A stretch of DNA of 64,000 bases from Neorhizobium sp. NCHU2750 (GCF_003597675.1 NZ_CP030828.1:632001-696000); one strand, 5' to 3'. Counted from the stretch's first letter, positions 17,888 through 25,842 are shown. Program-made: numbers and translations. The notes: a model not told the origin generated them from the sequence alone.

Positions 17888-18327
17888 TTGCCTGCTCCCT
17901 TGGTGAGATCGATGGCGGCGACAAGCACGAAAGCGCCAGCGAGGCCGAGATGTTCGAAGAAGGCGTTCTCCGCCATCATCCGTTCCATGCCTGGCGCAAG
18001 CTCCCAGAAGCGCAGCGCGACAAGCGTGGCGAGAAGCGTGAAGCCGGCCAGCGCCAAGGCACCGACGGAACGCAGGAAGCCGGTGATCACCATCGCTGAG
18101 GCGATCAGTTCGAAAGCGATGACTGTGGCCGCAAAGACAGGCGCGGGATGCAGGCAGAAATGGTTCATTTCGGCGATCGCACCGGGAAAGTCTGCGATCT
18201 TGGTGATCGGCCCCTGGATATAGGCAGCGCAGAGCGCCACGAGAGCGGTGGCACGAGTAGCGGGTGCCGTGACGATATCTGCAAGCAATGTGCCTGCCGT
18301 CCGTCTTGAAGACGCTTGGTCGGTCAT
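17884..18327 (-). CDS. DoxX-family membrane protein
   Basis: This small integral membrane protein (147 aa) has four hydrophobic segments. The DoxX signature is seen in HFCLHPAPVFAATVIAFELIASAMVITGF and RFWELAPGMERMMAENAFFEHLGLAGAFVLVA. DoxX-family members include CatD of Bacillus, encoded beside a catechol dioxygenase and induced by quinones. The start at 18327 is set by AAAGGAG five bases upstream; a TTG farther upstream is less likely. It is the first gene of a two-gene unit with the MFS exporter. The 46-bp copy B element is about 85 bp upstream. Confidence 0.9.
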   Translation of the reverse strand: MTDQASSRRTAGTLLADIVTAPATRATALVALCAAYIQGPITKIADFPGAIAEMNHFCLHPAPVFAATVIAFELIASAMVITGFLRSVGALALAGFTLLATLVALRFWELAPGMERMMAENAFFEHLGLAGAFVLVAAIDLTKGAGK

Positions 18328-18412
18328 GTCTGCTCCTTTCAATGTTGGCCGCCGGATGTGGCGGTGTAGGTCGCGGTTGATGGAGCGATATTGGTCGGAA
18401 TGATTGTCGCCA

Positions 18413-18458
18413 ACAATTGCATCAATAATTTCGAATTAATTGCATAAAGCGAAATTAT
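18413..18458. promoter_or_regulatory. Shared 46-bp element, copy B (upstream of doxX-MFS)
   Basis: It starts ACAATTGCATCAATAATTT and continues CGAATTAATTGC, a variable stretch, then CGAAATTAT. It sits in the 200-bp gap between the amidohydrolase stop and the doxX start. This gives the doxX-MFS unit its own copy even though the upstream operon runs in the same direction. Confidence 0.85.
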
Positions 18459-18528
18459 ATGAGCGTGAAATCAGATGTCGAAGGGCAACGCCTGGCGTTG
18501 CCCTCGGAAGCAGTGAATATCGATTGGT

Positions 18529-20406
18529 TCACACGGCCCAGCAGGAGCAGCCGAGCGCGCCGAAGAAACCCTTCAGATCCGATATCGGCAGTTTCGATGT
18601 CCAGGCGCCGGCATGGTCATGGCCGTGCACGCCGCAATCGCTGGCACATCCGCAGGATGCAATTGCGGTGCGGCGCAGGGAGTGACGTCCGGCGCCCTCC
18701 GGCTCGCCCCAGGCGGCGTAGCCGCCGAATTTGCGCACCGGCGACCAGTCAGGCATGGCCGGCGGAATATCGCTGTCGTCAAGGCTGGCAAAATCACCGG
18801 CGCCATAGACGATCTTGCCGCCGACCATGGTCAGTTCGGACGTGAGGAAGGTGATCTCATCCTCGGCGCATTTGAAGAAGTCCTTGTCCGGCACGACGAG
18901 ATCGGCGAACTGGCCCTTTTCGATCCGGCCCTTCTTGCCTTCCTCATTGGAGAACCAGGTGACCTTCTCGGTCCACATGCGAAGTGCCGTCTCGCGGTCG
19001 AGGCAGTTGGCGCGCGGGTAAAGCTGCATGCCACCGACCGTCTTGCCGGTCACCATCCAGGCGAGCGAGACCCAGGGATTGTAAGAGGCAACGCGCGTGG
19101 CATCCGTACCGGCCGAGACGTTGACGCCCTTGTCGAGCATGCGACGGATCGGAGGCGTGGCCTCGGCCACGCCATGGCCATAGCGCTCGACGAAATATTC
19201 GCCCTGATAGGCCATGCGGTGCTGGGTGGCGATGCCGCCGCCAAGCGCTGCAATGCGGTCGATCGAGCGTTCCGAAATGGTCTCGGCATGGTCGAAGAAC
19301 CAGTTCAGGCCCTCAAGCGGAATGTCTTTATTGACCTTTTCGAAGACGTCGAGCGAACGGGAGATCGTTTCGTCGTAGGTGGTGTGCATGCGCCAGGGCC
19401 AGCGGTTTTCCGCCAGAACCCTCACCACCTTTTCCAGTTCACCCTCCATCTCCGGTGCCATTTCCGGCCGTGGCTGGCGAAAGTCTTCAAAATCTGCGGC
19501 GGAGAAGACGAGCATTTCGCCGGCACCGTTATGGCGGAAGTAATCGTTGCCCTGCTTGTATTTGACCGACGACGTCCAGTTGAGGAAGTCCTCTTTCTCG
19601 GCCTTGGGCTTCTGGGTGAACAGATTGTAGGCGAGGCGCACGGTAAGCTGGTTCTCGTCCGAGAGCCTCTGGATGACCTCGTAGTCGTCCGGATAATTCT
19701 GGAAACCGCCACCGGCATCTATGACACCGGTAATGCCGAGACGATTGAGTTCGCGCATGAAATGGCGGGTGGAATTGACCTGATAGTCGAAGGGCAGCTT
19801 CGGGCCCTTGGCAAGCGTCGAATAGAGGATGCCGGCATTGGGCTTGGCGAGAAGCATGCCGGTCGGATTGCCATTGGCATCGCGGGTGATCTCGCCGCCC
19901 GGCGGGTTCGGCGTGTCGCGGGTGTAGCCGACGGCGCGCAGGGCGGCGCCGTTCAAAAGCGCACGGTCATAGAGATGCAACAGGAAGACCGGCGTGTCAG
20001 GGGCGACCGCATTGATTTCCTCGATCGTCGGCAGGCGCTTTTCGACGAACTGGTGCTCGGTAAAGCCGCCGACCACGCGCACCCATTGCGGCGCGGGCGT
20101 GATCGCCACCTGGCGCTTCAACATATCCATGGCATCGGCCAGCGAGCGAACGCCATCCCAGCGCAGCTCCATATTGTAGTTGAGGCCGCCGCGCACGACG
20201 TGGGTGTGGTTGTCGATCAGTCCGGGAAGAACGCGCTTGCCTTTGAGATCGACGATCTTCGTGTCGGGACCGGCAAGGGCCATGACTTCGGCATCGGTGC
20301 CGACTTCGAGAAAGGCTCCATCCTTGATGGCGACTGCGGTGGCATTAGGGTTGGTGCGGTCGAGCGTGGTGATCAGCCCGTGGTGAAGGATGATGTCGGC
20401 GGTCAT
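18529..20406 (-). CDS. YtcJ-like metal-dependent amidohydrolase with Cys/His-rich tail
   Basis: This amidohydrolase-3 family enzyme (625 aa) has the N-terminal metal motif LPGLIDNHTHVVRGG. Further ligands lie in WRMHTTYDE, FFDHAETIS and SAGTDATRV, and the C-terminal composite domain contains KGQFADLVVPD. The start at 20406 (MTADIILHHG) has GGAG eight bases upstream. The last 45 or so residues form an odd tail, with SCGCASDCGVHGHDHAG and a terminal CSCWAV, that is not part of the catalytic barrel and could bind metal. It is the third gene of the ycaC-xapX-amidohydrolase unit. Substrates of YtcJ-like proteins are mostly unknown. Confidence 0.93.
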   Translation of the reverse strand: MTADIILHHGLITTLDRTNPNATAVAIKDGAFLEVGTDAEVMALAGPDTKIVDLKGKRVLPGLIDNHTHVVRGGLNYNMELRWDGVRSLADAMDMLKRQVAITPAPQWVRVVGGFTEHQFVEKRLPTIEEINAVAPDTPVFLLHLYDRALLNGAALRAVGYTRDTPNPPGGEITRDANGNPTGMLLAKPNAGILYSTLAKGPKLPFDYQVNSTRHFMRELNRLGITGVIDAGGGFQNYPDDYEVIQRLSDENQLTVRLAYNLFTQKPKAEKEDFLNWTSSVKYKQGNDYFRHNGAGEMLVFSAADFEDFRQPRPEMAPEMEGELEKVVRVLAENRWPWRMHTTYDETISRSLDVFEKVNKDIPLEGLNWFFDHAETISERSIDRIAALGGGIATQHRMAYQGEYFVERYGHGVAEATPPIRRMLDKGVNVSAGTDATRVASYNPWVSLAWMVTGKTVGGMQLYPRANCLDRETALRMWTEKVTWFSNEEGKKGRIEKGQFADLVVPDKDFFKCAEDEITFLTSELTMVGGKIVYGAGDFASLDDSDIPPAMPDWSPVRKFGGYAAWGEPEGAGRHSLRRTAIASCGCASDCGVHGHDHAGAWTSKLPISDLKGFFGALGCSCWAV

Positions 20407-20489
20407 GGTCTTGCTCCAGACGACGGAAAAGTTTTGGGTGATACTGGAAGATGGAGGCGGGGGCGGCTCAATGCTCCCGCTCCCTTTCA

Positions 20490-20780
20490 TCAGCCGTCGG
20501 TCTTCGTCGACGACTGCTTGGCTGCGGCCAGATCGGTGGTGGTCGAGATGCCTTTCGGCATATGGCCGAACATGTGCGGCTTGATCTGGTTGATCCAGGA
20601 GATCGCAGCCGGCTCCTTGCTCCAGAAGGATTTTGCCAGCGGAATGATCTGCTCGCCGACCAGGATACCAAGCAGGCCGACAAGCGCGACGACGGGCGGT
20701 GCCGGCGAGCGGACATTGAGCAGGCTGTAGACGATGCCGACCAGAAGACCGGCGCCCAGGGACAGAAGATAGAGTTTCAT
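20490..20780 (-). CDS. XapX-domain (DUF1427) small membrane protein
   Basis: This 96-aa protein has two hydrophobic helices matching the XapX domain: LSLGAGLLVGIVYSLLNVRS, then PAPPVVALVGLLGILVGEQ. A soluble C-terminal tail of about 45 residues follows (WINQIKPHMFGHMPKG). The start at 20780 is chosen because the conserved domain begins there; an ATG 23 codons upstream would add unrelated residues. It lies between a YcaC-like hydrolase and a YtcJ-like amidohydrolase on one strand, so co-transcription is likely. No biochemical function is established for the domain that I know of; a membrane-anchor or transport-helper role would be speculation. Confidence 0.88.
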   Translation of the reverse strand: MKLYLLSLGAGLLVGIVYSLLNVRSPAPPVVALVGLLGILVGEQIIPLAKSFWSKEPAAISWINQIKPHMFGHMPKGISTTTDLAAAKQSSTKTDG

Positions 20781-20864
20781 TGCTTTAGTCCTCAAAGGGG
20801 GAGACGCCGCTCCGACGACGACATTCAGACGCTTGTCGAAGCGGGCCATGGATTTTCTGGAGGT

Positions 20865-21554
20865 TTACTTGGCCGGGTTCGGGCCGATGCGCTTGCCATG
20901 GGCAACGCGCTCGGCAGCGCCATGAACCATCGTATAGGCATAGTCGATACCCATGCCGTAGGCGCCGGAATGTTCCTTGGCGAGCGAGGTGACGGCGTCA
21001 TAGGTTTCCTTGCGGGCCCAGTCGCGCTGCCATTCAAGCAGGACCTGCTGCCAGGTGACGGGAATGACGCCAGCCTGGATCATGCGGTCCATCGCGTATT
21101 TATGGGCGTCGGAAGAGGTGCCGCCAGAGGCATCGGCAACCATGTAGATCTCATAGTCGGGCCTGTCCTGCAGGGCAGACAGCGAGAAGGTCGTATTGCA
21201 GACTTCCGTCCACAGACCCGAGACCACGATCTTCCTCCGGCCTTCGGCCACGTTTTTGTCCAGGGCATCGCGGACATTCTGGTCGTCCCAGGAATTCATC
21301 GAAGTGCGTTCGAGAATGTCGTTTTCCGGGAAGACAGCAAGCAGTTCCGGGAAGGTGTGGCCGGAGAAGGAAAGTGTTTCAACGGTGGTGATCGTGGTCG
21401 GCACGCTGAAGATCTTCGCTCCCTTGGCGAGGCCGACGACGTTGTTCTTGAGCGTCTGGCGATCGATCGACTGGACGCCCATGGCCATCTGCGGCTGCTG
21501 GTCGATGAAGATAAGCTGGCTGTTCTTCGGGGTCAGGACTTCGAGCTTCGACAT
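20865..21554 (-). CDS. ycaC: YcaC-like isochorismatase-superfamily hydrolase
   Basis: This cysteine hydrolase (229 aa) contains FIDQQPQMA with catalytic Asp18 and the cis-peptide/nucleophile region VVSGLWTEVCNTTFS with Cys119, as in E. coli YcaC. At the position of the usual catalytic lysine (about residue 83-84) the sequence reads ERTSMNSW, so Arg may replace Lys. The start at 21554 has AAGGA seven bases upstream; an upstream in-frame ATG gives an implausible N-terminus. It heads an operon with the XapX protein and amidohydrolase, about 205 bp downstream of copy C of the shared 46-bp element. The family acts on amides, esters or isochorismate-like substrates. Confidence 0.9.
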   Translation of the reverse strand: MSKLEVLTPKNSQLIFIDQQPQMAMGVQSIDRQTLKNNVVGLAKGAKIFSVPTTITTVETLSFSGHTFPELLAVFPENDILERTSMNSWDDQNVRDALDKNVAEGRRKIVVSGLWTEVCNTTFSLSALQDRPDYEIYMVADASGGTSSDAHKYAMDRMIQAGVIPVTWQQVLLEWQRDWARKETYDAVTSLAKEHSGAYGMGIDYAYTMVHGAAERVAHGKRIGPNPAK

Positions 21555-21758
21555 TTGGCGTTCCTTTTTCGGATGGGGTGCACCGCTGAGGCGGTGGGAT
21601 TGATTGGGCATGGTTTGTCGGTCGTGCGCCGGGGGAGCGACGCGCGTCGGGAAGTGTTGCTTTCAGGTGGCCTGGGCCGGGTCTTCTGGGTTTAGCGGCC
21701 GTTCATTTCTGTTCGTCTTGGCTGCTGAAAGGAAATCTAGAACGATTTGGAATTCGCA

Positions 21759-21804
21759 AGAATTGCAATATTAATTTCGATTGAATTGCGAAATTTGAAA
21801 TAAT
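21759..21804. promoter_or_regulatory. Shared 46-bp element, copy C (upstream of ycaC operon)
   Basis: It begins AGAATTGCAATATTAATTTC, then GATTGAATTGC, five variable bases and TTGAAATAAT. It is almost identical to copy D (about 40 of 46). It lies upstream of the minus-strand ycaC-xapX-amidohydrolase unit; the flank on the other side is the end of the araC gene. Confidence 0.85.
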
Positions 21805-22041
21805 TGGCGTGCAGCAATGCCTTGTGTCACCGTTATGCCGTCGCCTTTCCCACCCGTTTCGGTGTGCGGAAAATCGCTTAATTGTCCCCGTGGGTCTTGT
21901 CTTAAAGTCCGATTGTTTGAAAGGAATGCAGGTGGGACTTGATAAATTACAAGATACCGCCGACCCTCAGCACACGGCAAATGGGATCAGTCCGGCGAAG
22001 CTTCGGATCTCCGGTCCTATGCGTATACTTAAGCTTGGCTG
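21805..22041. other. Non-coding stretch between copy C and the araC gene end
   Basis: Together with 21555-21758 this makes a 487-bp gene-free gap. Apart from the copy C element I see no gene, hairpin terminator or second operator. The ycaC promoter must lie here. Confidence 0.45.
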
Positions 22042-22953
22042 TCAGGCCATGCGGCGCCAATTACCGGGGGATACGCCGACGAAGCTGGTGAACACCCGGG
22101 TGAAATGGCTCTGGTCGGCAAATCCGCAGGCAATTGCCACTTCCGAAAGTGGCGTTCTCGAAGCCTTCAGCAATTCCTGCGCGCGAGCAACCCGTTCGCC
22201 GAGAAGCCACTTATAGGGTGTCATGCCTGTGGTTTCACGGAAGGCATGGATGAAGTATCCGCGTGACAGGTTGCAGGCGCGGGCGACGTCGAGAATCGAT
22301 ATCTCGCCGTCGAGATTTTCAGTGAGCAGGTTCTTGGCTAGCATTTCATGCTGCCTCGACAGCTTGCGCGGACGCAGAGACTGCGAGACTGAAGCGCCAC
22401 CATAATTTTGGACGAGATGCGTGCCGATCGCCGTAGCCAGCTGATCGATGAATAGCTGGCTTGCTTCCTTGGGCTTTTCGAGTGCCGGGATCAACGCCCG
22501 CACCAGATTTGCAAGTACCGGGTCGGGCGATGCAGTCCTCGTTTCAAGCGTCGCTACGCCAGCCAGATCCGCTTCCTGTGCTATGCGGCGGAGCGATGCC
22601 GGTGAGATCTCAAGCAGCAGGAAATCGAATGGGCTGGTAATGTCCGCCTTGTAAGGCTCGGACAGGTCACGGATGTAAAGTGAATCCTTGGCGAACACGT
22701 GGGTTGTGGCGTGATGTTCATGAAAGATGCGGCGGCTGTGGCCCGGTTGCGTCGAGAGGCCGACGGCAAAGCCACGGTCGCTGGCCGGTGTGATTATCTG
22801 CTCGATTGCGTTCTCCCGGCTGCCCTTACGGAAGAAACTTATATCGGCGCCATGCAGGCTCTGGTCTTTGTACAGTTTGTCGAATGGGCATCCGAAACTG
22901 TCTGTGCTCGGATCCGCTGAAGATATCGTCTGAAGGATAGATTTACGGATCAA
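22042..22953 (-). CDS. AraC-family transcriptional regulator
   Basis: This full-length regulator (303 aa) has a ligand-sensing N-terminal part of the AraC_binding_2 type (FHEHHATTHVFAKDSLYIRDLSEPYKADITSPFDFLLLEI). Its C-terminal double helix-turn-helix reads ISILDVARACNLSRGYFIHAFRETTGMTPYKWL, then PLSEVAIACGFADQSHFTRVFTSFVGVSPGNWR. It is divergent from a second AraC-like gene that has lost its DNA-binding half. Target genes are not evident; the truncated neighbour and the surrounding detoxification cluster are candidates. Confidence 0.92.
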   Translation of the reverse strand: MIRKSILQTISSADPSTDSFGCPFDKLYKDQSLHGADISFFRKGSRENAIEQIITPASDRGFAVGLSTQPGHSRRIFHEHHATTHVFAKDSLYIRDLSEPYKADITSPFDFLLLEISPASLRRIAQEADLAGVATLETRTASPDPVLANLVRALIPALEKPKEASQLFIDQLATAIGTHLVQNYGGASVSQSLRPRKLSRQHEMLAKNLLTENLDGEISILDVARACNLSRGYFIHAFRETTGMTPYKWLLGERVARAQELLKASRTPLSEVAIACGFADQSHFTRVFTSFVGVSPGNWRRMA

Positions 22954-23219
22954 GGCGGGCTACTTTCTCTTTCAACCGTTCAAGGGCGGCATTCTACTCG
23001 AGGAGATGGCCATCGGATCTTTCGGCATATGTTTGCCCAATTCGATCATTTACGCCATGCCAAAAAGTTGGACTTGCCATTCAAGTTCAGAGAGACATGT
23101 GGAACAGCGTTGTTCACCGCGCGATGACGTAAGCCAGGCGAGGCAGAGATTGCAGCCTGAATATTTATGCGTAGCTCCCAAAATGCTGGAGGGACCCTAT
23201 CTAGCTAACAAAGTGCGCA

Positions 23220-23822
23220 GTGCCGAAGGCCGAACCTCGGGGAACAAGTGAGACATATGTGAGTGACGGATTCGCCACCGGCGATAGAATGGCAGAATAT
23301 TTCGGCACGGATAATGCCCGGTCTCTGGTCATCAGACCGCTTCGTCGTGCCGAACTTGCGATTACCCATCTCTGGGGCCACTACGACGAAGGGGATCGCC
23401 CCGTGTCTCTGCCGCCAGACGATGCATTTCTGGTCGTGCTTTATCTGATCGATGTCGAACATCAGGATATCTGGCCTGACCGGCCGCCTGCTGCGCTCAA
23501 GACATATCCGAAGGGGTCAATCTGTCTGATCAGCCTGCGGCAGGGGGCGGCAATTGCCATTCGCGGCAGGTTCGAGGCGCTCGTTTTCCATATTCCGGCG
23601 GCGCATCTGGCGGAACTGGCCGATGAGGCCGGCGAGCCGCGTGTCGATGATCTGATGGTTTGTCGAGGTGCGGAAGATCGCACCATCCGCAACATTGGGG
23701 CCGCATTGATGCCGCTCTTCGACATGGCGGACGACGTTCGGGACCGGCTTCTGATCCATGTCGCGCTCGCGTTCAACGCACACATCGCGCACAGATATGG
23801 TCGCACGCTGAACAGGCACTAG
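23220..23822 (+). CDS. AraC-type sensor domain without DNA-binding domain (truncated regulator)
   Basis: This 200-aa protein matches the N-terminal half of AraC regulators of the neighbouring type (NARSLVIRPLRRAELAITHLWGH ... YPKGSICLISLRQGAAI ... FEALVFHIPAAHLAEL). It stops soon after IAHRYGRT, where full-length relatives continue into the helix-turn-helix. A genuine stop is followed within two bases by a strong terminator, so no downstream frame restores the missing half. The start is uncertain: GTG at 23220, GTG at 23259 or ATG at 23289. It may be a remnant, or an expressed sensor that titrates ligand or forms heterodimers. It is divergent from the intact araC gene. Confidence 0.7.
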   Translation: MPKAEPRGTSETYVSDGFATGDRMAEYFGTDNARSLVIRPLRRAELAITHLWGHYDEGDRPVSLPPDDAFLVVLYLIDVEHQDIWPDRPPAALKTYPKGSICLISLRQGAAIAIRGRFEALVFHIPAAHLAELADEAGEPRVDDLMVCRGAEDRTIRNIGAALMPLFDMADDVRDRLLIHVALAFNAHIAHRYGRTLNRH

Positions 23823-23823
23823 A

Positions 23824-23859
23824 AACGCCGTGATTTTCGAGATCCACGGCGTTCCTTTT
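23824..23859 (+). terminator. Rho-independent terminator after the truncated araC gene
   Basis: There is a 9-bp perfect stem (AACGCCGTG pairing with CACGGCGTT) with a 12-base loop, then CCTTTTCTGTTTG. It starts two bases after the stop codon. Confidence 0.85.
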
Positions 23860-23890
23860 CTGTTTGTGGCCTGCGACGGGTCGCCCCTCT

Positions 23891-24823
23891 TCAGGCTGCC
23901 AGCGGTTCGAGATTTGCTTCAATCCTGTCGCGGAATGGCTCGTAGCGGGTCGGCAGCTTCAACACCTCGCCGAGATGGGCGGTATCCTCGTCGCGATTGA
24001 AGCCAGGTTCATTGGTGGCGATCTCGAACAACACGCCGCCTGGGGTGCGGAAATAGATCGCCCAGAAATAGTCGCGGTCGATCACCGGCGTCACCTGATA
24101 GCCCGTATCCATCAGCGCCTTACGGACCTCCAACTGCTTTTCGCGGTTTTCGACGGCAAAGGCGATGTGGTGGACAGAGCCTGCACCCTGACGGGCAAAA
24201 GGCGTCTGCGGTAGCGCGGCAAGATCGATCGTGTCGGCACCATTGCCACCGGGGATGATGAAGCGAGTGACGTCACCTTCCTTCTCTGCCTTCTGGTAGC
24301 CCATGAAACCCAGCAATTCCTCGGTTGCGGCCGTATCATGCAGGTTCAGGCGGGCGCCGGAGAAGCCGCGGATGGCGGTATCTGCCGAAATGCCGTTGCC
24401 GGTCCAGGGGAGGCGCTCATCGTCGGCGCTCTCGATCAAGGCAAAGCCATCACCGTCAGGGCCGTTGAAGCGCAGACGCTTGGCACCGAAAACAGTATCT
24501 TCCTGCAGCCCGGCGGCATTCTGTGCGACAAGCCGTTCACGCCAGAAGGCAAGTGTGCCCTTGGGAACGGAGAACTGCGTCTCGCCCACTTCTCCGACGC
24601 CGGCCCGGCCGCGCATCATCTGCTCGAAGGGGAAATACGTCATCACGGTGCCCGCCGAGCCGTTTTCGTCGCCGTAGTACAGGTGGTAGACACTCGGGTC
24701 GTCGAAGTTGACCGTCTGCTTGACGCGGCGCAGGCCGAGCGTGTCGGTGAAGAACCGGTTGTTCTGGCGTGCATCCGATGCCATCGATGTGACGTGGTGC
24801 AGTCCTTTGATATCCTTGATCAT
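23891..24823 (-). CDS. VOC-family ring-cleaving dioxygenase (MhqO-like)
   Basis: This 310-aa protein has two vicinal-oxygen-chelate modules. The iron ligands expected for the MhqA/MhqO/LinE-like extradiol group are visible: His in KGLHHVTSMASD, His in GSVHHIAFAVEN and Glu in GGVLFEIATNEPGF. Relatives in Bacillus open hydroquinone-type rings and are induced by methylhydroquinone. The gene is divergent from a lysR gene, and both share copy D of the 46-bp element about 70 bp upstream of this start. It therefore appears to be the direct regulatory partner of that LysR protein. The exact aromatic substrate is unproven. Confidence 0.92.
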   Translation of the reverse strand: MIKDIKGLHHVTSMASDARQNNRFFTDTLGLRRVKQTVNFDDPSVYHLYYGDENGSAGTVMTYFPFEQMMRGRAGVGEVGETQFSVPKGTLAFWRERLVAQNAAGLQEDTVFGAKRLRFNGPDGDGFALIESADDERLPWTGNGISADTAIRGFSGARLNLHDTAATEELLGFMGYQKAEKEGDVTRFIIPGGNGADTIDLAALPQTPFARQGAGSVHHIAFAVENREKQLEVRKALMDTGYQVTPVIDRDYFWAIYFRTPGGVLFEIATNEPGFNRDEDTAHLGEVLKLPTRYEPFRDRIEANLEPLAA

Positions 24824-24892
24824 CTCTTTGGCCTTTCTGTCGGCGTTTGTCCGTAGTTGATGGCGAAGATGTATGCCGCTTGATCATCTTAC

Positions 24893-24938
24893 GGAATTGC
24901 AATATTAATTTTGATTGAATTGCTGTTTTTGAAATAAT
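24893..24938. promoter_or_regulatory. Shared 46-bp element, copy D (lysR / dioxygenase divergent promoter)
   Basis: It begins GGAATTGCAATATTAATTTT, then GATTGAATTGC, five variable bases and TTGAAATAAT. It ends four bases before the lysR start codon and about 70 bp from the divergent dioxygenase start. This is the classical place for a LysR regulator to repress itself and control its neighbour. It defines the probable regulator for copies A-C. Confidence 0.88.
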
Positions 24939-24942
24939 CGAG

Positions 24943-25842
24943 ATGAACGACTATAAAGTCCTGAAAACCTTTCTTCTGGCCGCCGAGAAGCGCAACTTTG
25001 CCCAGGTGGCCCGCGAACTCGACATGACGCCGGCCGCAGTGACGCGTGCGATCGCAGCACTTGAGGCCGATCTCGGTGTCCAGCTTTTCGTCCGCACCAC
25101 ACGCCAGGTGTCGTTGACCACCGATGGTGCGGTGTTCGCGGCCCAGATCCAGCCGGCGATCGCTGCGCTGGAAGATGCCCGCAAAGATGTGATGAACGCC
25201 CACAAGGCGGATCAGGGGCGCTTGAGGATCAGTGCGCCCACATGGTTCGGCAAGGCAGTGCTGCCGCCGATCCTGTCGGGGTTCAAGGAACGCTATCCGA
25301 AGATGAGCTTCGAGATCTCGCTGTCGGACGGATTGGTCAACATCGTCGACGATGACTACGATCTGGCGATCCGCATTTCCTCACAGCCGTCCGATAAGTT
25401 CACTATCTGGCGCAAGATCCGCGTCGTCCCGCGCATTCTGGTCGCCGCCCCCGGCAGCCGCTATGTCGGCATGCAGCATCCGGGCGAGCTGTCGCCGGAC
25501 GATTGCCTCGCCTATAGCGGCGAAAGCCGCCGCGAAACCTGGGTTCTGTCTGATGGCGGATCGAGCATGACGATCTCGGCCGGCCGCGCCTTCAGTGCCA
25601 ACAATGGCGAAGTGCTGGCGGATATGGCAGCCGATGGTGCCGGTGTCGCCATGCTTCCAGGTTTCCATATCGCCGAGCATCTGCGGGCCGGTCGTCTCGT
25701 CCATGTGTTCAAGGGCTGGGCGCCACCGGATCTATGGCTGACACTCTATTACCCACCCTATCAGGCGCTGCCGCCACGCATCGCTTCGTTCTCGAAATTC
25801 TTCGAGGAACAGGTGGCATCGCAGATGGTCATGCTGGACTGA
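24943..25842 (+). CDS. LysR-family regulator, probable master of the four-element regulon
   Basis: This 299-aa LysR protein has an N-terminal winged helix (LKTFLLAAEKRNFAQVARELDMTPAAVTRAIAALEADLGVQLF). The effector-binding domain is of the periplasmic-binding fold (RLRISAPTWFGKAVLPPILSGF ... LADMAADGAGVAMLPGFHI). It belongs to the subgroup acting near aromatic or electrophile detoxification genes. Copy D of the shared element abuts its start codon, indicating autoregulation. Three further copies lie upstream of nearby transcription units. Its stop is only 3 bp from the convergent rpiR stop. Confidence 0.94.
   Translation: MNDYKVLKTFLLAAEKRNFAQVARELDMTPAAVTRAIAALEADLGVQLFVRTTRQVSLTTDGAVFAAQIQPAIAALEDARKDVMNAHKADQGRLRISAPTWFGKAVLPPILSGFKERYPKMSFEISLSDGLVNIVDDDYDLAIRISSQPSDKFTIWRKIRVVPRILVAAPGSRYVGMQHPGELSPDDCLAYSGESRRETWVLSDGGSSMTISAGRAFSANNGEVLADMAADGAGVAMLPGFHIAEHLRAGRLVHVFKGWAPPDLWLTLYYPPYQALPPRIASFSKFFEEQVASQMVMLD

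Noticed and set aside
18613..20730. Long plus-strand open frame (about 705 codons) opposite the amidohydrolase gene
   Set aside because: It is the antisense shadow of the YtcJ-like enzyme and the XapX gene, with no domain signature and no ribosome-binding site.
15129..25842. Possible phage-defence or toxin-antitoxin system in the regulator-rich island
   Set aside because: All genes are metabolic enzymes, transporters or ordinary regulators. There is no nuclease, helicase, TIR, reverse transcriptase or paired small toxin gene.
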